A stretch of 64,000 nucleotides of DNA from an uncultured Chlorobiaceae bacterium (lineage in GTDB: Bacteria > Bacteroidota > Chlorobiia > Chlorobiales > Chlorobiaceae), in NCBI GenBank assembly GCA_903820085.1, contig CAIJGA010000010.1:47555-111554 (forward strand). Reading direction: 5' to 3'. Position numbers and translations under genes: made by a program. How positions within the stretch are numbered: position 1 is the first letter of the stretch; the number at the start of each line of letters is the position of its first letter. The notes below the pieces were generated by a model, which worked only from the letters and a program-made list of their open reading frames with translations, searched no databases and had not been told where the DNA came from. Positions 7,478 to 17,659 of this stretch are shown here, piece after piece.

Positions 7478-10400
7478 TCAAGCGGAGTGGTAGGGAACTC
7501 CTTTCTTGAGGGTGATATGCTGTCCGGCTACGCATGCGAGAGCTTCGTCGCCCTCAGCTTCGACCAGCGTAACAACGATATCGTTCTGTGCAATGGACAT
7601 GATATAGCGATTTTTCCGGAAACAGACGCTCAGTGAAAGCTTTTTCCATTGCGTTGGCAGATTCGGATGCACATTGAGTTTTTCGTTGTAGAACGAAATG
7701 CCAGCGAAATAACGGATAACCGTATCAAGCGTTCCGGCCATGACGCCACAATGGATTCCCTCCTGGGTGGTTCCTCCCTGGGTATCCTGAATATCGCTTT
7801 TCAGTGCTTCAGAGAACCATTTCCAGGCCATTTCGTGACCGTCGTGCAGATAGCTTGAGATGATGCTGTGAACCACCTTGCTCAAGGTCGAACCATGACT
7901 TGTCCGCGGTTCGTAATAGGCATAATTGTTTCTGACAAAGGTCAGGGCATCAGGAACCTTATACCCGATTTTTTCAAGCAACTCAGCAACTTCACCGGGG
8001 GAGAGGGTATAAAAGGTCATCAGCACATCAGGCTGTTTGGCAACCTTGTACAAATCGGGTGAATCACCCTCAGCCTTGAGGATTCTGTCCATCCGGTGGA
8101 TATTGCCGTATCGGGCGCGGTAGTGAGGCCAGTCAAGCTCTTTGAGGCTCTTGTAGCCGTCAAACTGCTCCAGCACACCCTCCTCATCGATCAGGATATT
8201 CATGTGGCTGCTGATATCACGCCACTGCTTGAGTTCTTCAGGATCAAGCTTGATATTCGCCGTCAGCCTTTTTAGAACAACCGGGTCAATCTTTTCACCT
8301 ATTTCTGCGGCTTTGTCGAAGAGCCAGATAGCCATGATGTTTGTATAGGCATTATCTTTCAGCCCCTCTTTGCCGCTGTCGGGCAGCGCTTCATGAAATT
8401 CATCAGGCCCCATCACGCCTTCGATATGGTACTTGCCGGTCTCGGTTGAATAGGTGGCAATTGATGCCCAGAATCGCGCAATTTCAAACATAAGTTCTGC
8501 GCCGTACTCATTGAGGAACTGCGTATCGTCGGTATCGTAGATGTAACGCCAGACGTTGTAGAAGACCGCTATCGAAACATGCCGCTGCAGACGGCTGAGA
8601 TCAGGGCCCCAGTGACCGCTTTTCGGGTTGAAATGGATGATCTGCGTATCTTCGCGGCCATCATCGGCTGTCTGCCACGGGAACATTGCCCCCTTGTAGC
8701 CATTTTCGCGGGCATACTCCCTTGCTGCATCAAGCCGATTGTAACGGTAGAGCAACAGAGCCTTTGAAATATCAGGGAAGTGCCGGTTGAAAAACGGCAG
8801 AATAAAGATTTCATCCCAGAATATATGTCCACGGTATGCTTCACCGTTCAGGCCGCGTGCCGGCATTCCGGCATCAATTGTCGGATTGTGCGGTGAGGCG
8901 GTGCACATCATGTGATAGGTGTGCAACCGGAGCAATTTCTGGCTGTAGCGGTCGCCTTCGATGACAAGGTCGGCCTTTTTCCAGATTTTTTCCCAGGCAT
9001 CATTATGTGCCTTGAAGAGCGAGTCGAAGGAGTCTTCGCTTTGCAGTGAAAGACGGGCAGCTTTTAGCGGATTGCTGATCTTTGCATCAAGAGAGGTATG
9101 AATGGAGGCCAGCTTTTCAATGGTGCAGCCTTTGTTCGGATTGAGTGACAACTTGAACAACTCACCGATATAGCGGTCGTTGCTCAATGTTGAGCTCTCT
9201 ACTACGGCAGGCTTGCCGTGGCACAAAATTCTCGTTTTGGTTCCGGTAACAATATCGTAATGCGATACATTGGTACGGACATGAAGCAGCATGAGCTGAT
9301 CTTCCGATATACTCTCAACAGCCTCCAGATGATCGCTTGTCAACTCACTGTAACGGGCAACATTCTTGTTCTGTACCCTGCCGTCAATGGCTGAGCGGAA
9401 CTCGACTTCAGCACTGTAATTGACCGGCTTCAGGGTGAACTTCAGTGCACAGCGGTGCGGATTGTCCATGCTTGCAAACCGGCGACTGCTGATGCTTGTT
9501 ATTCTGCCAAGGTTGTCCTGAATAACGAGATCCCGTTCCATGAGGCCGTTGCGCAGGCTTATGTTCTGGCGGTAGCTGAGTATCTTCTGTCCAAGGGGCT
9601 CAATGAACTCTCCCCCCCCGATCCTGAACTCAACGGGCAGCCAGTTCGGCGTATTGACAAAGTCATTGTTGTAAACGGTCTGGCCATGCACTTCCGAAGG
9701 CACCCGGTTGAATATTCCGGCAATATAGGTGCCGGGATAGTGGTGGTTGGAGCATGACGAACTTTCATAGGCACCCCTTATGCCAAGGTAACCGTTGCCG
9801 CATGAGGTCAGTGTTTCGCGAAGTTTTTCATCTTTGGAGGAATAATCGGTATAGGTCAGGTTCCACCCATCAAACTCAAGACCCTTTCTGAACCAGCGAT
9901 CAATCTCCTCATAGGTGATTTCGCCCAGGTCACCGACAACAATATCTGCGCCCTGTTCCTTGAGTTTTGAGCCTTCAATGTCACGTGCAATACCGAGCAC
10001 CAGGCCAAAATTGCCCCGGGAACCGGCTTGAACACCGGAAATGGCATCCTCAATAACAACACATTCGTGCGGTTCCAGGCTAAGGTTTTTGGCCGCCATG
10101 ATGAAGATATCGGGATTCGGCTTTCCCTTGAGGCCAAGCTCAATGGAAACTGTGCCGTCCACACGGGTTTCAAACAAATGTTCCAGTTTGGCAAGTTTCA
10201 GGATGAGCTGGCAGTTGCAGCTTGATGAAGCGATACCAATCCTGATGCCTTTCGATATGAGGATGTTGATCAGGTCAACCGATGAGGTGTAGACCTCAGG
10301 GCCTTCCTTGATGAGGATTTCGGTAAAGAGGCTGTTTTTGCGATTTCCAAGACCGCAGACCGTATTTCTTTCCGGATCATCATCGAGTTCCCCAAAAGGG

Positions 10401-10636
10401 AGTTCAATATCACGTGACGAAAGAAAGCTTTTAACACCCTCCATACGAGGTTTGCCGTCTACATACTTGTGATAGTCGTGGGCAGGGTCAAAAGGAAAGT
10501 ACGTTTCGTTGTTTAACTCTGCATAATTCTTGAGGAAATTGTTAAACATCGATTGCCAGGCAAGACTGTGGACTTTTGCCGTGCCGGTGATGACTCCATC
10601 GAGATCGAAAATTGCGCCTTTGAACATGTTGCTCAT
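7478..10636 (-). CDS. Beta-phosphoglucomutase / GH65 disaccharide phosphorylase fusion
   Basis: Bifunctional protein of about 1050 aa. The N-terminal HAD domain (about 1-255) is beta-phosphoglucomutase-like: nucleophile and acid in FDLDGV, then GKPNPD and [12 protein letters not shown]. The rest is a GH65 family (alpha/alpha)6-barrel phosphorylase with the general-acid Glu in GPDEFHE (about residue 745) and a C-terminal beta-sandwich. GH65 enzymes split maltose, trehalose, kojibiose or trehalose-6-phosphate into beta-glucose-1-phosphate, which the HAD domain would turn into glucose-6-phosphate for the nearby pfkA-type glycolysis. Substrate unknown; the trehalose-phosphatase-like neighbour 36 nt upstream favours trehalose metabolism. 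The ATG at 10636 is preferred over 10666 because it gives a normal HAD N-terminus. Confidence 0.88.
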   Translation of the reverse strand: MSNMFKGAIFDLDGVITGTAKVHSLAWQSMFNNFLKNYAELNNETYFPFDPAHDYHKYVDGKPRMEGVKSFLSSRDIELPFGELDDDPERNTVCGLGNRKNSLFTEILIKEGPEVYTSSVDLINILISKGIRIGIASSSCNCQLILKLAKLEHLFETRVDGTVSIELGLKGKPNPDIFIMAAKNLSLEPHECVVIEDAISGVQAGSRGNFGLVLGIARDIEGSKLKEQGADIVVGDLGEITYEEIDRWFRKGLEFDGWNLTYTDYSSKDEKLRETLTSCGNGYLGIRGAYESSSCSNHHYPGTYIAGIFNRVPSEVHGQTVYNNDFVNTPNWLPVEFRIGGGEFIEPLGQKILSYRQNISLRNGLMERDLVIQDNLGRITSISSRRFASMDNPHRCALKFTLKPVNYSAEVEFRSAIDGRVQNKNVARYSELTSDHLEAVESISEDQLMLLHVRTNVSHYDIVTGTKTRILCHGKPAVVESSTLSNDRYIGELFKLSLNPNKGCTIEKLASIHTSLDAKISNPLKAARLSLQSEDSFDSLFKAHNDAWEKIWKKADLVIEGDRYSQKLLRLHTYHMMCTASPHNPTIDAGMPARGLNGEAYRGHIFWDEIFILPFFNRHFPDISKALLLYRYNRLDAAREYARENGYKGAMFPWQTADDGREDTQIIHFNPKSGHWGPDLSRLQRHVSIAVFYNVWRYIYDTDDTQFLNEYGAELMFEIARFWASIATYSTETGKYHIEGVMGPDEFHEALPDSGKEGLKDNAYTNIMAIWLFDKAAEIGEKIDPVVLKRLTANIKLDPEELKQWRDISSHMNILIDEEGVLEQFDGYKSLKELDWPHYRARYGNIHRMDRILKAEGDSPDLYKVAKQPDVLMTFYTLSPGEVAELLEKIGYKVPDALTFVRNNYAYYEPRTSHGSTLSKVVHSIISSYLHDGHEMAWKWFSEALKSDIQDTQGGTTQEGIHCGVMAGTLDTVIRYFAGISFYNEKLNVHPNLPTQWKKLSLSVCFRKNRYIMSIAQNDIVVTLVEAEGDEALACVAGQHITLKKGVPYHSA

Positions 10637-10672
10637 ACCAGTGTTTAAAAGATTATCATGATGCAAATCGTT

Positions 10673-11935
10673 TTACAGGGAAAGCAGACCAAGGATGGTC
10701 AAGAGAATGTCGGGGTAGGGTACCGTAAAGCTGTTCGGGCAGATTGCTTTAATTTGCTCTGCAAGCTTCTCGTCCCGCGTTACAAAAACCGCCCAGACAT
10801 CTTCAAACATTTCCATCGCTTTCTTCAGCATTGGAATGTCAGACGGGGTATCGCCACAAACAAGGGTTGAGCCTTTTGCCGCGACTATACCCAGTTTGCT
10901 GCAGATAAAGGCAAGCCCGTCGCCTTTGTCGAAATCCTTGATTGGCGAGTCACCGGAAACTACATCGATTGTCAAAATGATTTCGATGTCAAGGCCGGTA
11001 TCTTCAATTCTAAAGTTGCGGCCGCTCGGATCTACCTCACGAACGATGCCTTTTACCTTTTCAAGAAAAGCGGAAGATTCATCATCCTTGATGGAGTGAC
11101 TGATATCCTGACGGGCAACCGTGGTCTGTCCAAACTTTATCTGCAGGGCCGAGCCGATAAAGTTGAATTTCTCATAATCCTGTTCCTGAAGGAGCACCAC
11201 CATCCGCTCGTTCAAAATATTGATCAGTTGCTGCTTTTTTTCTTCAATGGGGAAGCTGTTGAAATCGCCTTCCAGATTGATAAACTCCCTTCCCTTTGAA
11301 CCTGCGTAGATAAACGTATTGCTCGGGTTGATCGAGACATTCAGAATTCCGAAATCTTTCAGTGGAGCCGAGGTAATGATAATAGGGTAGGTGCAGCAGT
11401 TCTTGGCAAAGCGGGTAAGAAATACCGAGTTGTAGATGGGCTGTACCGAGGAGCGGTATCGTCCGCAGTAGTTGTTGGTTGTTCCGTCACGATCGGTGAT
11501 AAACGCGTCAAAGTGCTTTCCCTTGAGCAGGGCAACCCCTTCATTGATATAGGAGCGGAAATCGGGAATAAATTTAGCGAGGTAGTCAATGAACTTGTCT
11601 TCACCATGTTCAAGGTAGTAGATGTCTTTCTGAAGCTCCCTGATTTCATAGGTCAGGTCTACATGAATTTGCTTCAGTCCGTCCAGTCGCAAGAGACGGT
11701 GACCGGTATCGTCATCAATATAGATGGTTTCAAGCGAGTAGAGTGCATTTTTCAGTGATTCCACACATGCTTGCCCGACAACCCTCTGCTTGATAATGTT
11801 GTTGACAACCGGAGCGCGCAATTCGCGTGTTTCTGCCTTGAGCTGGTAGAGTTCTTTCAGGGTTCGGATATCCTGTAACGAGATCGACGTGGCAAAAGTG
11901 CTCAGTTGACGCTCTTTAAGAATACTGTCATGCAT
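10673..11935 (-). CDS. HAD phosphatase, trehalose-6-phosphate phosphatase-like
   Basis: A 420-aa protein with an N-terminal helical region of about 140 aa that I do not recognise. A HAD-superfamily phosphatase follows: motif I DRDGTTN (Asp148, Asp150), and motif [12 protein letters not shown] near residue 375. The cap and GD-SD pattern fit the Cof/trehalose-phosphatase (HAD-IIB) class. It sits directly upstream of the mutase/GH65 fusion on the same strand, so the two probably act on one phosphorylated disaccharide. No glycosyltransferase (OtsA) domain is present. Sugar-phosphate phosphatase is safe; trehalose-6-phosphate is inferred. Confidence 0.72.
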   Translation of the reverse strand: MHDSILKERQLSTFATSISLQDIRTLKELYQLKAETRELRAPVVNNIIKQRVVGQACVESLKNALYSLETIYIDDDTGHRLLRLDGLKQIHVDLTYEIRELQKDIYYLEHGEDKFIDYLAKFIPDFRSYINEGVALLKGKHFDAFITDRDGTTNNYCGRYRSSVQPIYNSVFLTRFAKNCCTYPIIITSAPLKDFGILNVSINPSNTFIYAGSKGREFINLEGDFNSFPIEEKKQQLINILNERMVVLLQEQDYEKFNFIGSALQIKFGQTTVARQDISHSIKDDESSAFLEKVKGIVREVDPSGRNFRIEDTGLDIEIILTIDVVSGDSPIKDFDKGDGLAFICSKLGIVAAKGSTLVCGDTPSDIPMLKKAMEMFEDVWAVFVTRDEKLAEQIKAICPNSFTVPYPDILLTILGLLSL

Positions 11936-12057
11936 GCGTTACAGGTATGGGTGTGATGAGGGTGTAAATGTATTTTAATTTAATTAAATTCTTTCAGAAT
12001 CCGGTACAAAACTTTCATAAAAAACAGAAGCGGTTATATATTTATTTTATGATACAT

Positions 12058-12759
12058 TCACTTTTTAAATTTATTTTTGGGGTTTTGTGCTAATATCATT
12101 TTTGTGCCATCAGGTGCAGGTAATCCTTGAAACCGTTTCCAGAGAAGAGCAGTGATTTTGCTGTGAATGACAGCTACAGAATCAAGAGCGTTGATACAGA
12201 TAAAACGTTCAGGATTGCGTTGCATGATGTCGAGATACCCTTGCCGAACCTTTCGGTAGAACTCGAGTCCTGAGCGTTCCATACGGTCAAGCTCATCACC
12301 GTCAAATTCCAGAAGAAGAGATGTTTTTGAAAATTTTCTTTTCAGCGCCTCTTCCGGTTCAAGATCAAGATAAAAGGTGACGTCAGGCGTTATGCTGCAG
12401 GTGGAAACCGCAATGATTGAACGGAGTACCTCCATGTCGATTCCGCGACCATAGCCCTGATAGGCAGTCGTTGAATCATAAAAGCGGTCGAGAATGACGG
12501 TTTTGCCGCTTGCAAGGGCTGGCATGATAACCTCCTGAACCAGCTCAGCCCGGCTTGCCGAAAAAAGGAGCAGTTCACCGATGGAGCTGATTTCGTGGGA
12601 GCTTTCAAGAAGGATGAGCCTGATTTTTTCAGCCACTACTGTGCCTCCGGGTTCTCTCAAGGTAACAACCTCAATACCCTGGGCGATCAGAGCGTGGACA
12701 AGTTCCTTGATCTGGGTTGATTTTCCTGCTCCATCTATTCCCTCAAAGGTTATCAGCAT
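12058..12759 (-). CDS. tmk: Thymidylate kinase
   Basis: Phosphorylates dTMP to dTDP. The P-loop is in GIDGAGKST (residues 7-15), the DR motif in LDRFYDST, and the Arg/Gln-rich acceptor site in AYQGYGRG. The 233-aa length exceeds the usual 205-215 because of a C-terminal tail of about 20 residues ending in a Lys/Asn-rich stretch. It stands just downstream of the SDR gene on the same strand and could be the last gene of that unit. Confidence 0.95.
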   Translation of the reverse strand: MLITFEGIDGAGKSTQIKELVHALIAQGIEVVTLREPGGTVVAEKIRLILLESSHEISSIGELLLFSASRAELVQEVIMPALASGKTVILDRFYDSTTAYQGYGRGIDMEVLRSIIAVSTCSITPDVTFYLDLEPEEALKRKFSKTSLLLEFDGDELDRMERSGLEFYRKVRQGYLDIMQRNPERFICINALDSVAVIHSKITALLWKRFQGLPAPDGTKMILAQNPKNKFKK

Positions 12760-12808
12760 TTAAATTTTTGTATAGAGTTGTCTTTCTGAACCGTTTGCAA
12801 AAGCTAAA

Positions 12809-13507
12809 TTAATTGGGTTGCCCTGTTGGCCGGATCAGGATTTCGTTGACATCGACATGGGGCGGTTGGCTGACGGCAAACATGACTGCCCGGGCGATAT
12901 CGTCCGGTTGCAGTTCTGCCGTGCAGGGTTTCTGGAGATTGTCCCAGAACGGGGTGTCGACAACTCCCGGCTCAACAAGCGTGACGCGCACACCCGTTCC
13001 TGTCATCTCATTGCGGATAGCCTGAGCCATGCCGGTGACAGCCCATTTTGTCGCTGAATAAAGATTTCTGATGGAGGTAATACGCCCCACCACCGAGCCG
13101 GTAATAAGCAGATGGCCGCTATTTTTTACCAGTTCCGGCAGCGTTAAACGTGCCGTGGCAGCAGCACCATAGACGTTGACCATCACCATCTCCTTCCATT
13201 CGTCTGGCTTATCCTCACCGCCATAAAAGGTTGACCCTTTAGAAAAGCCTGCATTGGCAAAAACAACATCAATGCGGCCGAAACGCTTAATCGCCTGTTC
13301 AACCATACCCTGTTGCGACTGCCAGCTTGCAACATCACAAGTGATGGCAAGTGCATGGCCGGAGCCCAGTTCCGCTTGTAACCGATCCAGTTTTTCGGTT
13401 GAACGGGCAGCAAGGACAACCTTGAATCCGGCTTCAACCGCACGCCTTGCCGTTGCTTCACCGATACCGGTTGATGCTCCGGTAATAAGAAATACCTTGT
13501 TGGTCAT
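12809..13507 (-). CDS. Short-chain dehydrogenase/reductase
   Basis: Classical SDR of 232 aa: cofactor loop TGASTGIG (9-16), NAG motif in FANAGFSKG, catalytic Ser in ITGSVVG and the YSATK pair near residue 150. An Arg/Ser pair after strand 2 (AARSTEK) suggests NADP. Substrate unknown; many such proteins are annotated only as SDR oxidoreductases. It starts 1 nt after the permease stop, so it is very likely translated from the same mRNA. Confidence 0.88.
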   Translation of the reverse strand: MTNKVFLITGASTGIGEATARRAVEAGFKVVLAARSTEKLDRLQAELGSGHALAITCDVASWQSQQGMVEQAIKRFGRIDVVFANAGFSKGSTFYGGEDKPDEWKEMVMVNVYGAAATARLTLPELVKNSGHLLITGSVVGRITSIRNLYSATKWAVTGMAQAIRNEMTGTGVRVTLVEPGVVDTPFWDNLQKPCTAELQPDDIARAVMFAVSQPPHVDVNEILIRPTGQPN

Positions 13508-13508
13508 G

Positions 13509-15008
13509 TCAGTCTTGATCAGATGGTTTGATCTTGTTCAGTTCACTGTGCTTGCGGCCATATAAAAAATAGATAACAAAGCCGATAACGAGCCAGACAA
13601 TAAGCCTCAACCAGTTTTCGACAGGGAGCGAGAACATAAGCATAAGGCAGGTGAAAATACCTGCAAGAGGCACAAACGGCATCAGAGGCGCCTTGAAAGG
13701 CCGTTCAGCCTCAGGGTTTGTTTTTCTCATGATAAGCACTGCGCTGCAAACAACCACAAAGGCAAAGAGGGTGCCGATATTGACCAGCTCGGCAAGCAGC
13801 CGCAAGGGGAGCAGTCCGCCCAATAAGGCAACAAAACAACCGGTGAGAATGGTTGACTTCCAGGGGGTTCTGAATTTTTCATGAATAGCCCCGAAAAATG
13901 ATTTAGGCAGCAAACCGTCACGCGCCATGGCCAGAAAAATCCTTGGCTGACTGAGCATCATGACCAGCAAGACAGAGGTGATGCCAGTGATTGCGCCAAG
14001 CGAAATAACAAGCTGCGCCCAGCCGATGCCGACCTGCATGAAGGCGTTGGAGACCGGAGCATCAATACTGATCCTGTTGTAGGGAACCATACCGGTTACG
14101 ACCGCCGCAACGGCAATGTAAAGGAGCGTGCAGATGACCAGGGAGCTGATAATGGCGATCGGGATATCCCGTTGCGGATTCTTTGCCTCCTCGGCATGGG
14201 TTGAAATAGCGTCGAAGCCGATATAGGCGAAAAAAATCATGGCAGCTCCGGCAAGCACCCCGACAGGCGCTCCCCCAAGACCAGGCTCGCCGAGAACGGT
14301 ATGACCGAAAAGAGTGAATCCTGAATAGCCGAATGGAGCAAAAGGTATCCAGTTTGCCGGTTTAACGTACATCGCTCCAAGCACGATTACCAGCAAGACA
14401 ATAGCGACCTTGACGATTACCATTCCGGCATTGAACCGGGCACTCTCCTTGATACCCTTGACCAGGATCACCGTCACGGCAAGGGCAATCAGTACTGCCG
14501 GCAGATCAAACCAGGCGCCGGTCAAGCTTAATAGCCCGGTTGCAGGATCAAAGTCGAGAGGGGCATTGGAGAAGAGTTTGGGAATGCCGATACCGAATAT
14601 CCCGAGAAAATCCTGAAAGTATTTCGACCATCCATGCGCCACTGTTGCCGAAGCTACTCCATATTCAAGAATGAGATCCCATCCGATAATCCAGGCCATC
14701 AGCTCGCCCAGTGTTGCATAGGCGTAGGTATAGGCTGATCCCGCAATCGGCACCATTGAGGCAAATTCAGCATAGCAAAGCGCCGCAAAAATACAGGCAA
14801 GAGCTGCAACCGCAAAAGAGAGCGTCACTGCCGGGCCAGCCTTGTCATGAGCGGCAACACCGATAAGGACAAAGATGCCGGTTCCAATGATGGCACCCAC
14901 ACCAAGACTGGTCAGGGCAACCGGACCGAGAACCCTGTTCAGCCGATGCGTACCATTGACTTCACCAAGGAGCATTGACAGCGGCTTTTTACGGAAGCTA
15001 TTTTTCAT
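13509..15008 (-). CDS. APC-superfamily amino acid permease
   Basis: Inner-membrane transporter of 499 aa with about twelve hydrophobic segments. The first has the APC signature GVGAIIGTGIFVLIG, and a later loop has FFAYIGFDAISTHAEE, typical of the cationic amino acid transporter/YfnA branch. Substrate is probably an amino acid taken up with protons. Between the zinc protease (1 nt upstream) and the SDR gene (1 nt downstream), all on the minus strand, so one operon. Confidence 0.92.
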   Translation of the reverse strand: MKNSFRKKPLSMLLGEVNGTHRLNRVLGPVALTSLGVGAIIGTGIFVLIGVAAHDKAGPAVTLSFAVAALACIFAALCYAEFASMVPIAGSAYTYAYATLGELMAWIIGWDLILEYGVASATVAHGWSKYFQDFLGIFGIGIPKLFSNAPLDFDPATGLLSLTGAWFDLPAVLIALAVTVILVKGIKESARFNAGMVIVKVAIVLLVIVLGAMYVKPANWIPFAPFGYSGFTLFGHTVLGEPGLGGAPVGVLAGAAMIFFAYIGFDAISTHAEEAKNPQRDIPIAIISSLVICTLLYIAVAAVVTGMVPYNRISIDAPVSNAFMQVGIGWAQLVISLGAITGITSVLLVMMLSQPRIFLAMARDGLLPKSFFGAIHEKFRTPWKSTILTGCFVALLGGLLPLRLLAELVNIGTLFAFVVVCSAVLIMRKTNPEAERPFKAPLMPFVPLAGIFTCLMLMFSLPVENWLRLIVWLVIGFVIYFLYGRKHSELNKIKPSDQD

Positions 15009-15009
15009 G

Positions 15010-15774
15010 CTATGAGTTTCTACGATTCATGATGGTGAGAAAATAAAGCAACTGCATAATCGCCTGGGCCGCAGCGGCAACATAGGTCAGCGCAGCCGCG
15101 TCAAGGACGGCATTGATCCCTTTTAGCTCAGCGCTTGACACAATCCCCTGTGAAACCAGCAGCTCTTTTGCCCGGCGGCTTGCATTGAATTCAACCGGAA
15201 GCGTTACCAGTGCAAAGAGTGCCGTTGAGCCAAACAGCATGATCCCCGCCCATGCAAGGGTTGTCCCGATAGTGCCGGCAAGGAACATGCCTGCCATAAA
15301 GAGAACAGGGCCAACGTAACTGCCGACTGAGACGGCTGGTACCATGATTGAACGTAAATGAAGCGGCATATAGCCAGTCTTGTCTTGCAAAGCGTGGCCG
15401 GCTTCGTGAGCGGCAACACCCACCGAGGCAATGCTCGGAAGGTTGTAGACATCCTCACTCAGGCGCAGCGACTTATGGAAAGGGTCGTAGTGATCAGACA
15501 ACATGCCATGAGTAGCCTCAATCGTCACCCTGCTGAGTCCGCCACGATCAAGAATACGCCGGGCAGCTTCAGCGCCGGTAATGCCGCTCTGGGTACGCAC
15601 CTGTGAATACTTGTTAAAAGCAGACTTAACCTTGAATTGCGCCCATAAGCCAAGAAGCATGGCCGGGCCTGCAAAAATAAAATACAATGGATCCATATAC
15701 ATGGCTGTAGGGAGTAAATGATTATCGTTGATGTAAGTATCGGTAACAAAGGTGAACATCAGATCAGGAAACAT
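15010..15774 (-). CDS. Membrane zinc metallopeptidase, YugP-like
   Basis: A 254-aa integral membrane protein of the zinc-dependent peptidase family represented by Bacillus YugP (Pfam Peptidase_M_neutral/Zn_peptidase_2). The zinc motif HEAGH follows SVGVAA; four hydrophobic segments surround it, and a conserved LPVEFNASRRA lies C-terminally. Cellular substrate unknown. The first ATG (15774) has a weak AGG upstream; a start at the later ATGs (15702 or 15696), giving MYMDPLYF or MDPLYF, fits the family N-terminus better. First gene of the protease-permease-SDR run. Confidence 0.85.
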   Translation of the reverse strand: MFPDLMFTFVTDTYINDNHLLPTAMYMDPLYFIFAGPAMLLGLWAQFKVKSAFNKYSQVRTQSGITGAEAARRILDRGGLSRVTIEATHGMLSDHYDPFHKSLRLSEDVYNLPSIASVGVAAHEAGHALQDKTGYMPLHLRSIMVPAVSVGSYVGPVLFMAGMFLAGTIGTTLAWAGIMLFGSTALFALVTLPVEFNASRRAKELLVSQGIVSSAELKGINAVLDAAALTYVAAAAQAIMQLLYFLTIMNRRNS

Positions 15775-15973
15775 CGAAACCTATACATAAGTTTCATGAA
15801 TAGCAAGAGGTAAGAGCGGTCTAGAACGTCAGAGTTGATTGACCCTGCCATCAGGGTATTGAAAAATATATGGCTGGCTGCCGGAATAAGTATGCGTGCT
15901 GATTTGCTCCGGGATTGATACCAGATATTACCCTTACCGCAAGCAGGTAAAAAATGTTGGATAGCAGAGCAGC

Positions 15974-16009
15974 AAACCCGTCTTGAGCCGGTTGGAGCAA
16001 AACGGGTTT
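15974..16009 (-). terminator. Possible terminator hairpin after the Csm-like gene
   Basis: Inverted repeat AAACCCGT/ACGGGTTT (15974-15981, 16002-16009), 18 nt past the stop of the minus-strand gene. The loop is long and no clear T-run follows, so support is weak. Confidence 0.35.
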
Positions 16010-16027
16010 ATCTGTAAAAGCAGGTGT

Positions 16028-16345
16028 TTACTTTTTCGGTGTGATGGCTGTTGTGATGACTGCTGTAACGGCAGTAGCGAGGCTTTCCATGAACGTGACT
16101 GCTGTGTTTACCGAGCTGGTGGCCAGTGTTCCAAAGAGGTTGAGGCTCGACTGAGCGACAGAACCGACTGAGTTTGCCGAACTGGTGGCCAGTGTTCCAA
16201 GGAGGTTGAGGCTAGACTGAGCAGCAGAACCGGCTGCATTGAGTCCGTTGCCCACGGTGCTAATAGTAGCGTCAGTTACATTCTGGATTGGAGCGCCGAT
16301 CGCAACAAGGAGGTCGGTAAAAACGCCATTGTTTTCGTTTGCCAT
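16028..16345 (-). CDS. Chlorosome envelope-like protein with internal tandem repeat
   Basis: A 105-aa, Ala/Ser/Thr-rich, mildly amphipathic protein without Cys. The N-terminal GVFTDLLVAIG resembles the start of chlorosome protein CsmA, and the alternating small and hydrophobic residues with a C-terminal TPKK end resemble CsmB/CsmF. These proteins sit in the lipid monolayer of the chlorosome. The centre holds two copies of a 22-residue unit (AAQSSLNLLGTLATSS and a near copy). It is monocistronic with a long upstream region. The Csm assignment is from pattern memory and not proven; an unrelated phasin-like protein is the alternative. Confidence 0.55.
   Translation of the reverse strand: MANENNGVFTDLLVAIGAPIQNVTDATISTVGNGLNAAGSAAQSSLNLLGTLATSSANSVGSVAQSSLNLFGTLATSSVNTAVTFMESLATAVTAVITTAITPKK
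16116..16247. repeat. 66-bp tandem direct repeat inside the Csm-like gene
   Basis: Two adjacent copies with a 66-bp period (16116-16181, 16182-16247), sharing runs such as CTGGTGGCCAGTGTTCCAA with only scattered substitutions. The period is a multiple of three, so the frame is kept and the protein has a doubled 22-residue unit. Confidence 0.85.
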
Positions 16346-16886
16346 AGTCGTATGTGTTTATTTGATAATGGAAGTTGTGCTTACAAAAACCTGAATGGAT
16401 TTATCATTCGCTATGCAAGACTGAAAAATCATTGATTGATCAGTTATAGTTATTTTAAGGTAAATATAACATAATTGATCAAAGTAATACAGCTTCACTT
16501 TTCAATGAGTGATTTTTTTTGGCTTCAGCGAACATTTCGGAAGTGGTATCCCAGTTTTGCAACTCGCAATTATTACCAGCACAGAAACTGCTCATTAAAC
16601 TCCTGACAGGCGTTGTTCCTTTACAAAGACAATGCACTCTATAGAGTGTCTTGTTCTTGGGTGGTATATAAAATAAATTTATACTTTGTAAGTAATGACG
16701 TATAGAATGCGTGTTATGCATTGTCATTTTGTGGTAATTCGTTATCGGATAGTGCGATTGCAAGTATAAAACGGGCTTTTTTTTCAAAAACAGGCTTCTT
16801 ATACGGCCGGCTCATATCTTTGCGGATTAGGCGGTTCAATACTCATTATTATTAGCCGGAATTAATGAAATGATACGAGGTGAAGC
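16346..16886. other. Gene-free AT-rich stretch
   Basis: About 540 bp between divergent genes. It should hold the promoters of the Csm-like gene (leftward) and the small membrane protein gene (rightward). One 102-aa minus-strand frame (16479-16787) has no recognisable features and looks like chance. I saw no clear RNA gene. Confidence 0.5.
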
Positions 16887-17258
16887 ATGGCAATCAGTCA
16901 GCGTGATCCATTACTGAAGAGTACAGTTTTCTTGCTCAAGAAGCTGGATGCCATCGGATGGGGTATCTTGTTTATCTGGATGGGGACAGCTTTTGTTGCT
17001 GATATCGGATGGGGAGCGGGTATTCTCGGCGTGGGTGTAATCTCAATCGGAGCTCAAGTGGTGCGGAGGTTTTTTGGCCTCTCCTTTGATCGCTTCGGGC
17101 TGGTGACGGGAATCGTCTTCTTTTTTGGTGGCGTTTGGATTTTGCTTAAGATCGAACTCCGCGAAGCAGCTATTCCCGGTGGCCTGCTTCCAATCCTTAT
17201 GATTGCAGCAGGCATGGCAATAGTGGCTTCTGCCTTGCTCCGAAAGCCAAAAGAGTAG
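16887..17258 (+). CDS. Small hypothetical integral membrane protein
   Basis: 123 aa with four likely membrane segments: LDAIGWGILFIWMGTAF, AGILGVGVISIGAQVV, LVTGIVFFFGGVWILL and GGLLPILMIAAGMAIVA. No catalytic or metal-binding motifs. The ATG is preceded at good distance by GAGGTGA, so the start is well supported. It resembles the small LiaI/LiaF-type or DUF-class membrane domains only in general layout. Function unknown; it stands alone on the plus strand. Confidence 0.7.
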   Translation: MAISQRDPLLKSTVFLLKKLDAIGWGILFIWMGTAFVADIGWGAGILGVGVISIGAQVVRRFFGLSFDRFGLVTGIVFFFGGVWILLKIELREAAIPGGLLPILMIAAGMAIVASALLRKPKE

Positions 17259-17659
17259 ATCCAAGGGCTACCTTGGAAGAGATACTCTCCTTGATGTTTC
17301 TCTCGACATTGCCGCCAAGCCTTAACCCTTTCTAACGGTGGCGGATCCCGTCTTCAATACATCAAACACTCGCAGGACTTTTACGGCCAACCCTGCGCTG
17401 AAGTCAGCCTGTGAAGGTCCTTCTTCAGCGTGGGCTGGCCGGCTTTGGGTTCTGCTCATGAATGGTGTCGGTTGTGCTGGAAATGCACCTTTAGCGGGAT
17501 AGAGAAAATATTCATAACCCCAGAACATTATTCTTTCTTTATCTTAGCATCCCAGAATATTCCCGGAGTATACAGACTGCCTGAAAAACGGGATTATTGA
17601 GAAATTTTTTGCCTAATGGTGGCAGAGGTTTTGAATTCATGAACAAGTAATTGTGAAAA
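17259..17659. other. Gap without supported gene
   Basis: About 400 bp between two plus-strand genes. Open frames exist on both strands around 17320-17530 (68 aa on the minus strand), but none has a recognisable domain or a good ribosome-binding site. It may hold a decayed gene. Confidence 0.4.

Noticed and set aside
15842..15857. Hairpin ACCCTG/CAGGGT between the zinc protease and Csm-like genes
   Set aside because: Short stem, no T-run on either strand and no gene end beside it.
16479..16787. 102-aa minus-strand frame in AT-rich DNA
   Set aside because: No domain, no ribosome-binding site, and composition like the surrounding non-coding DNA.
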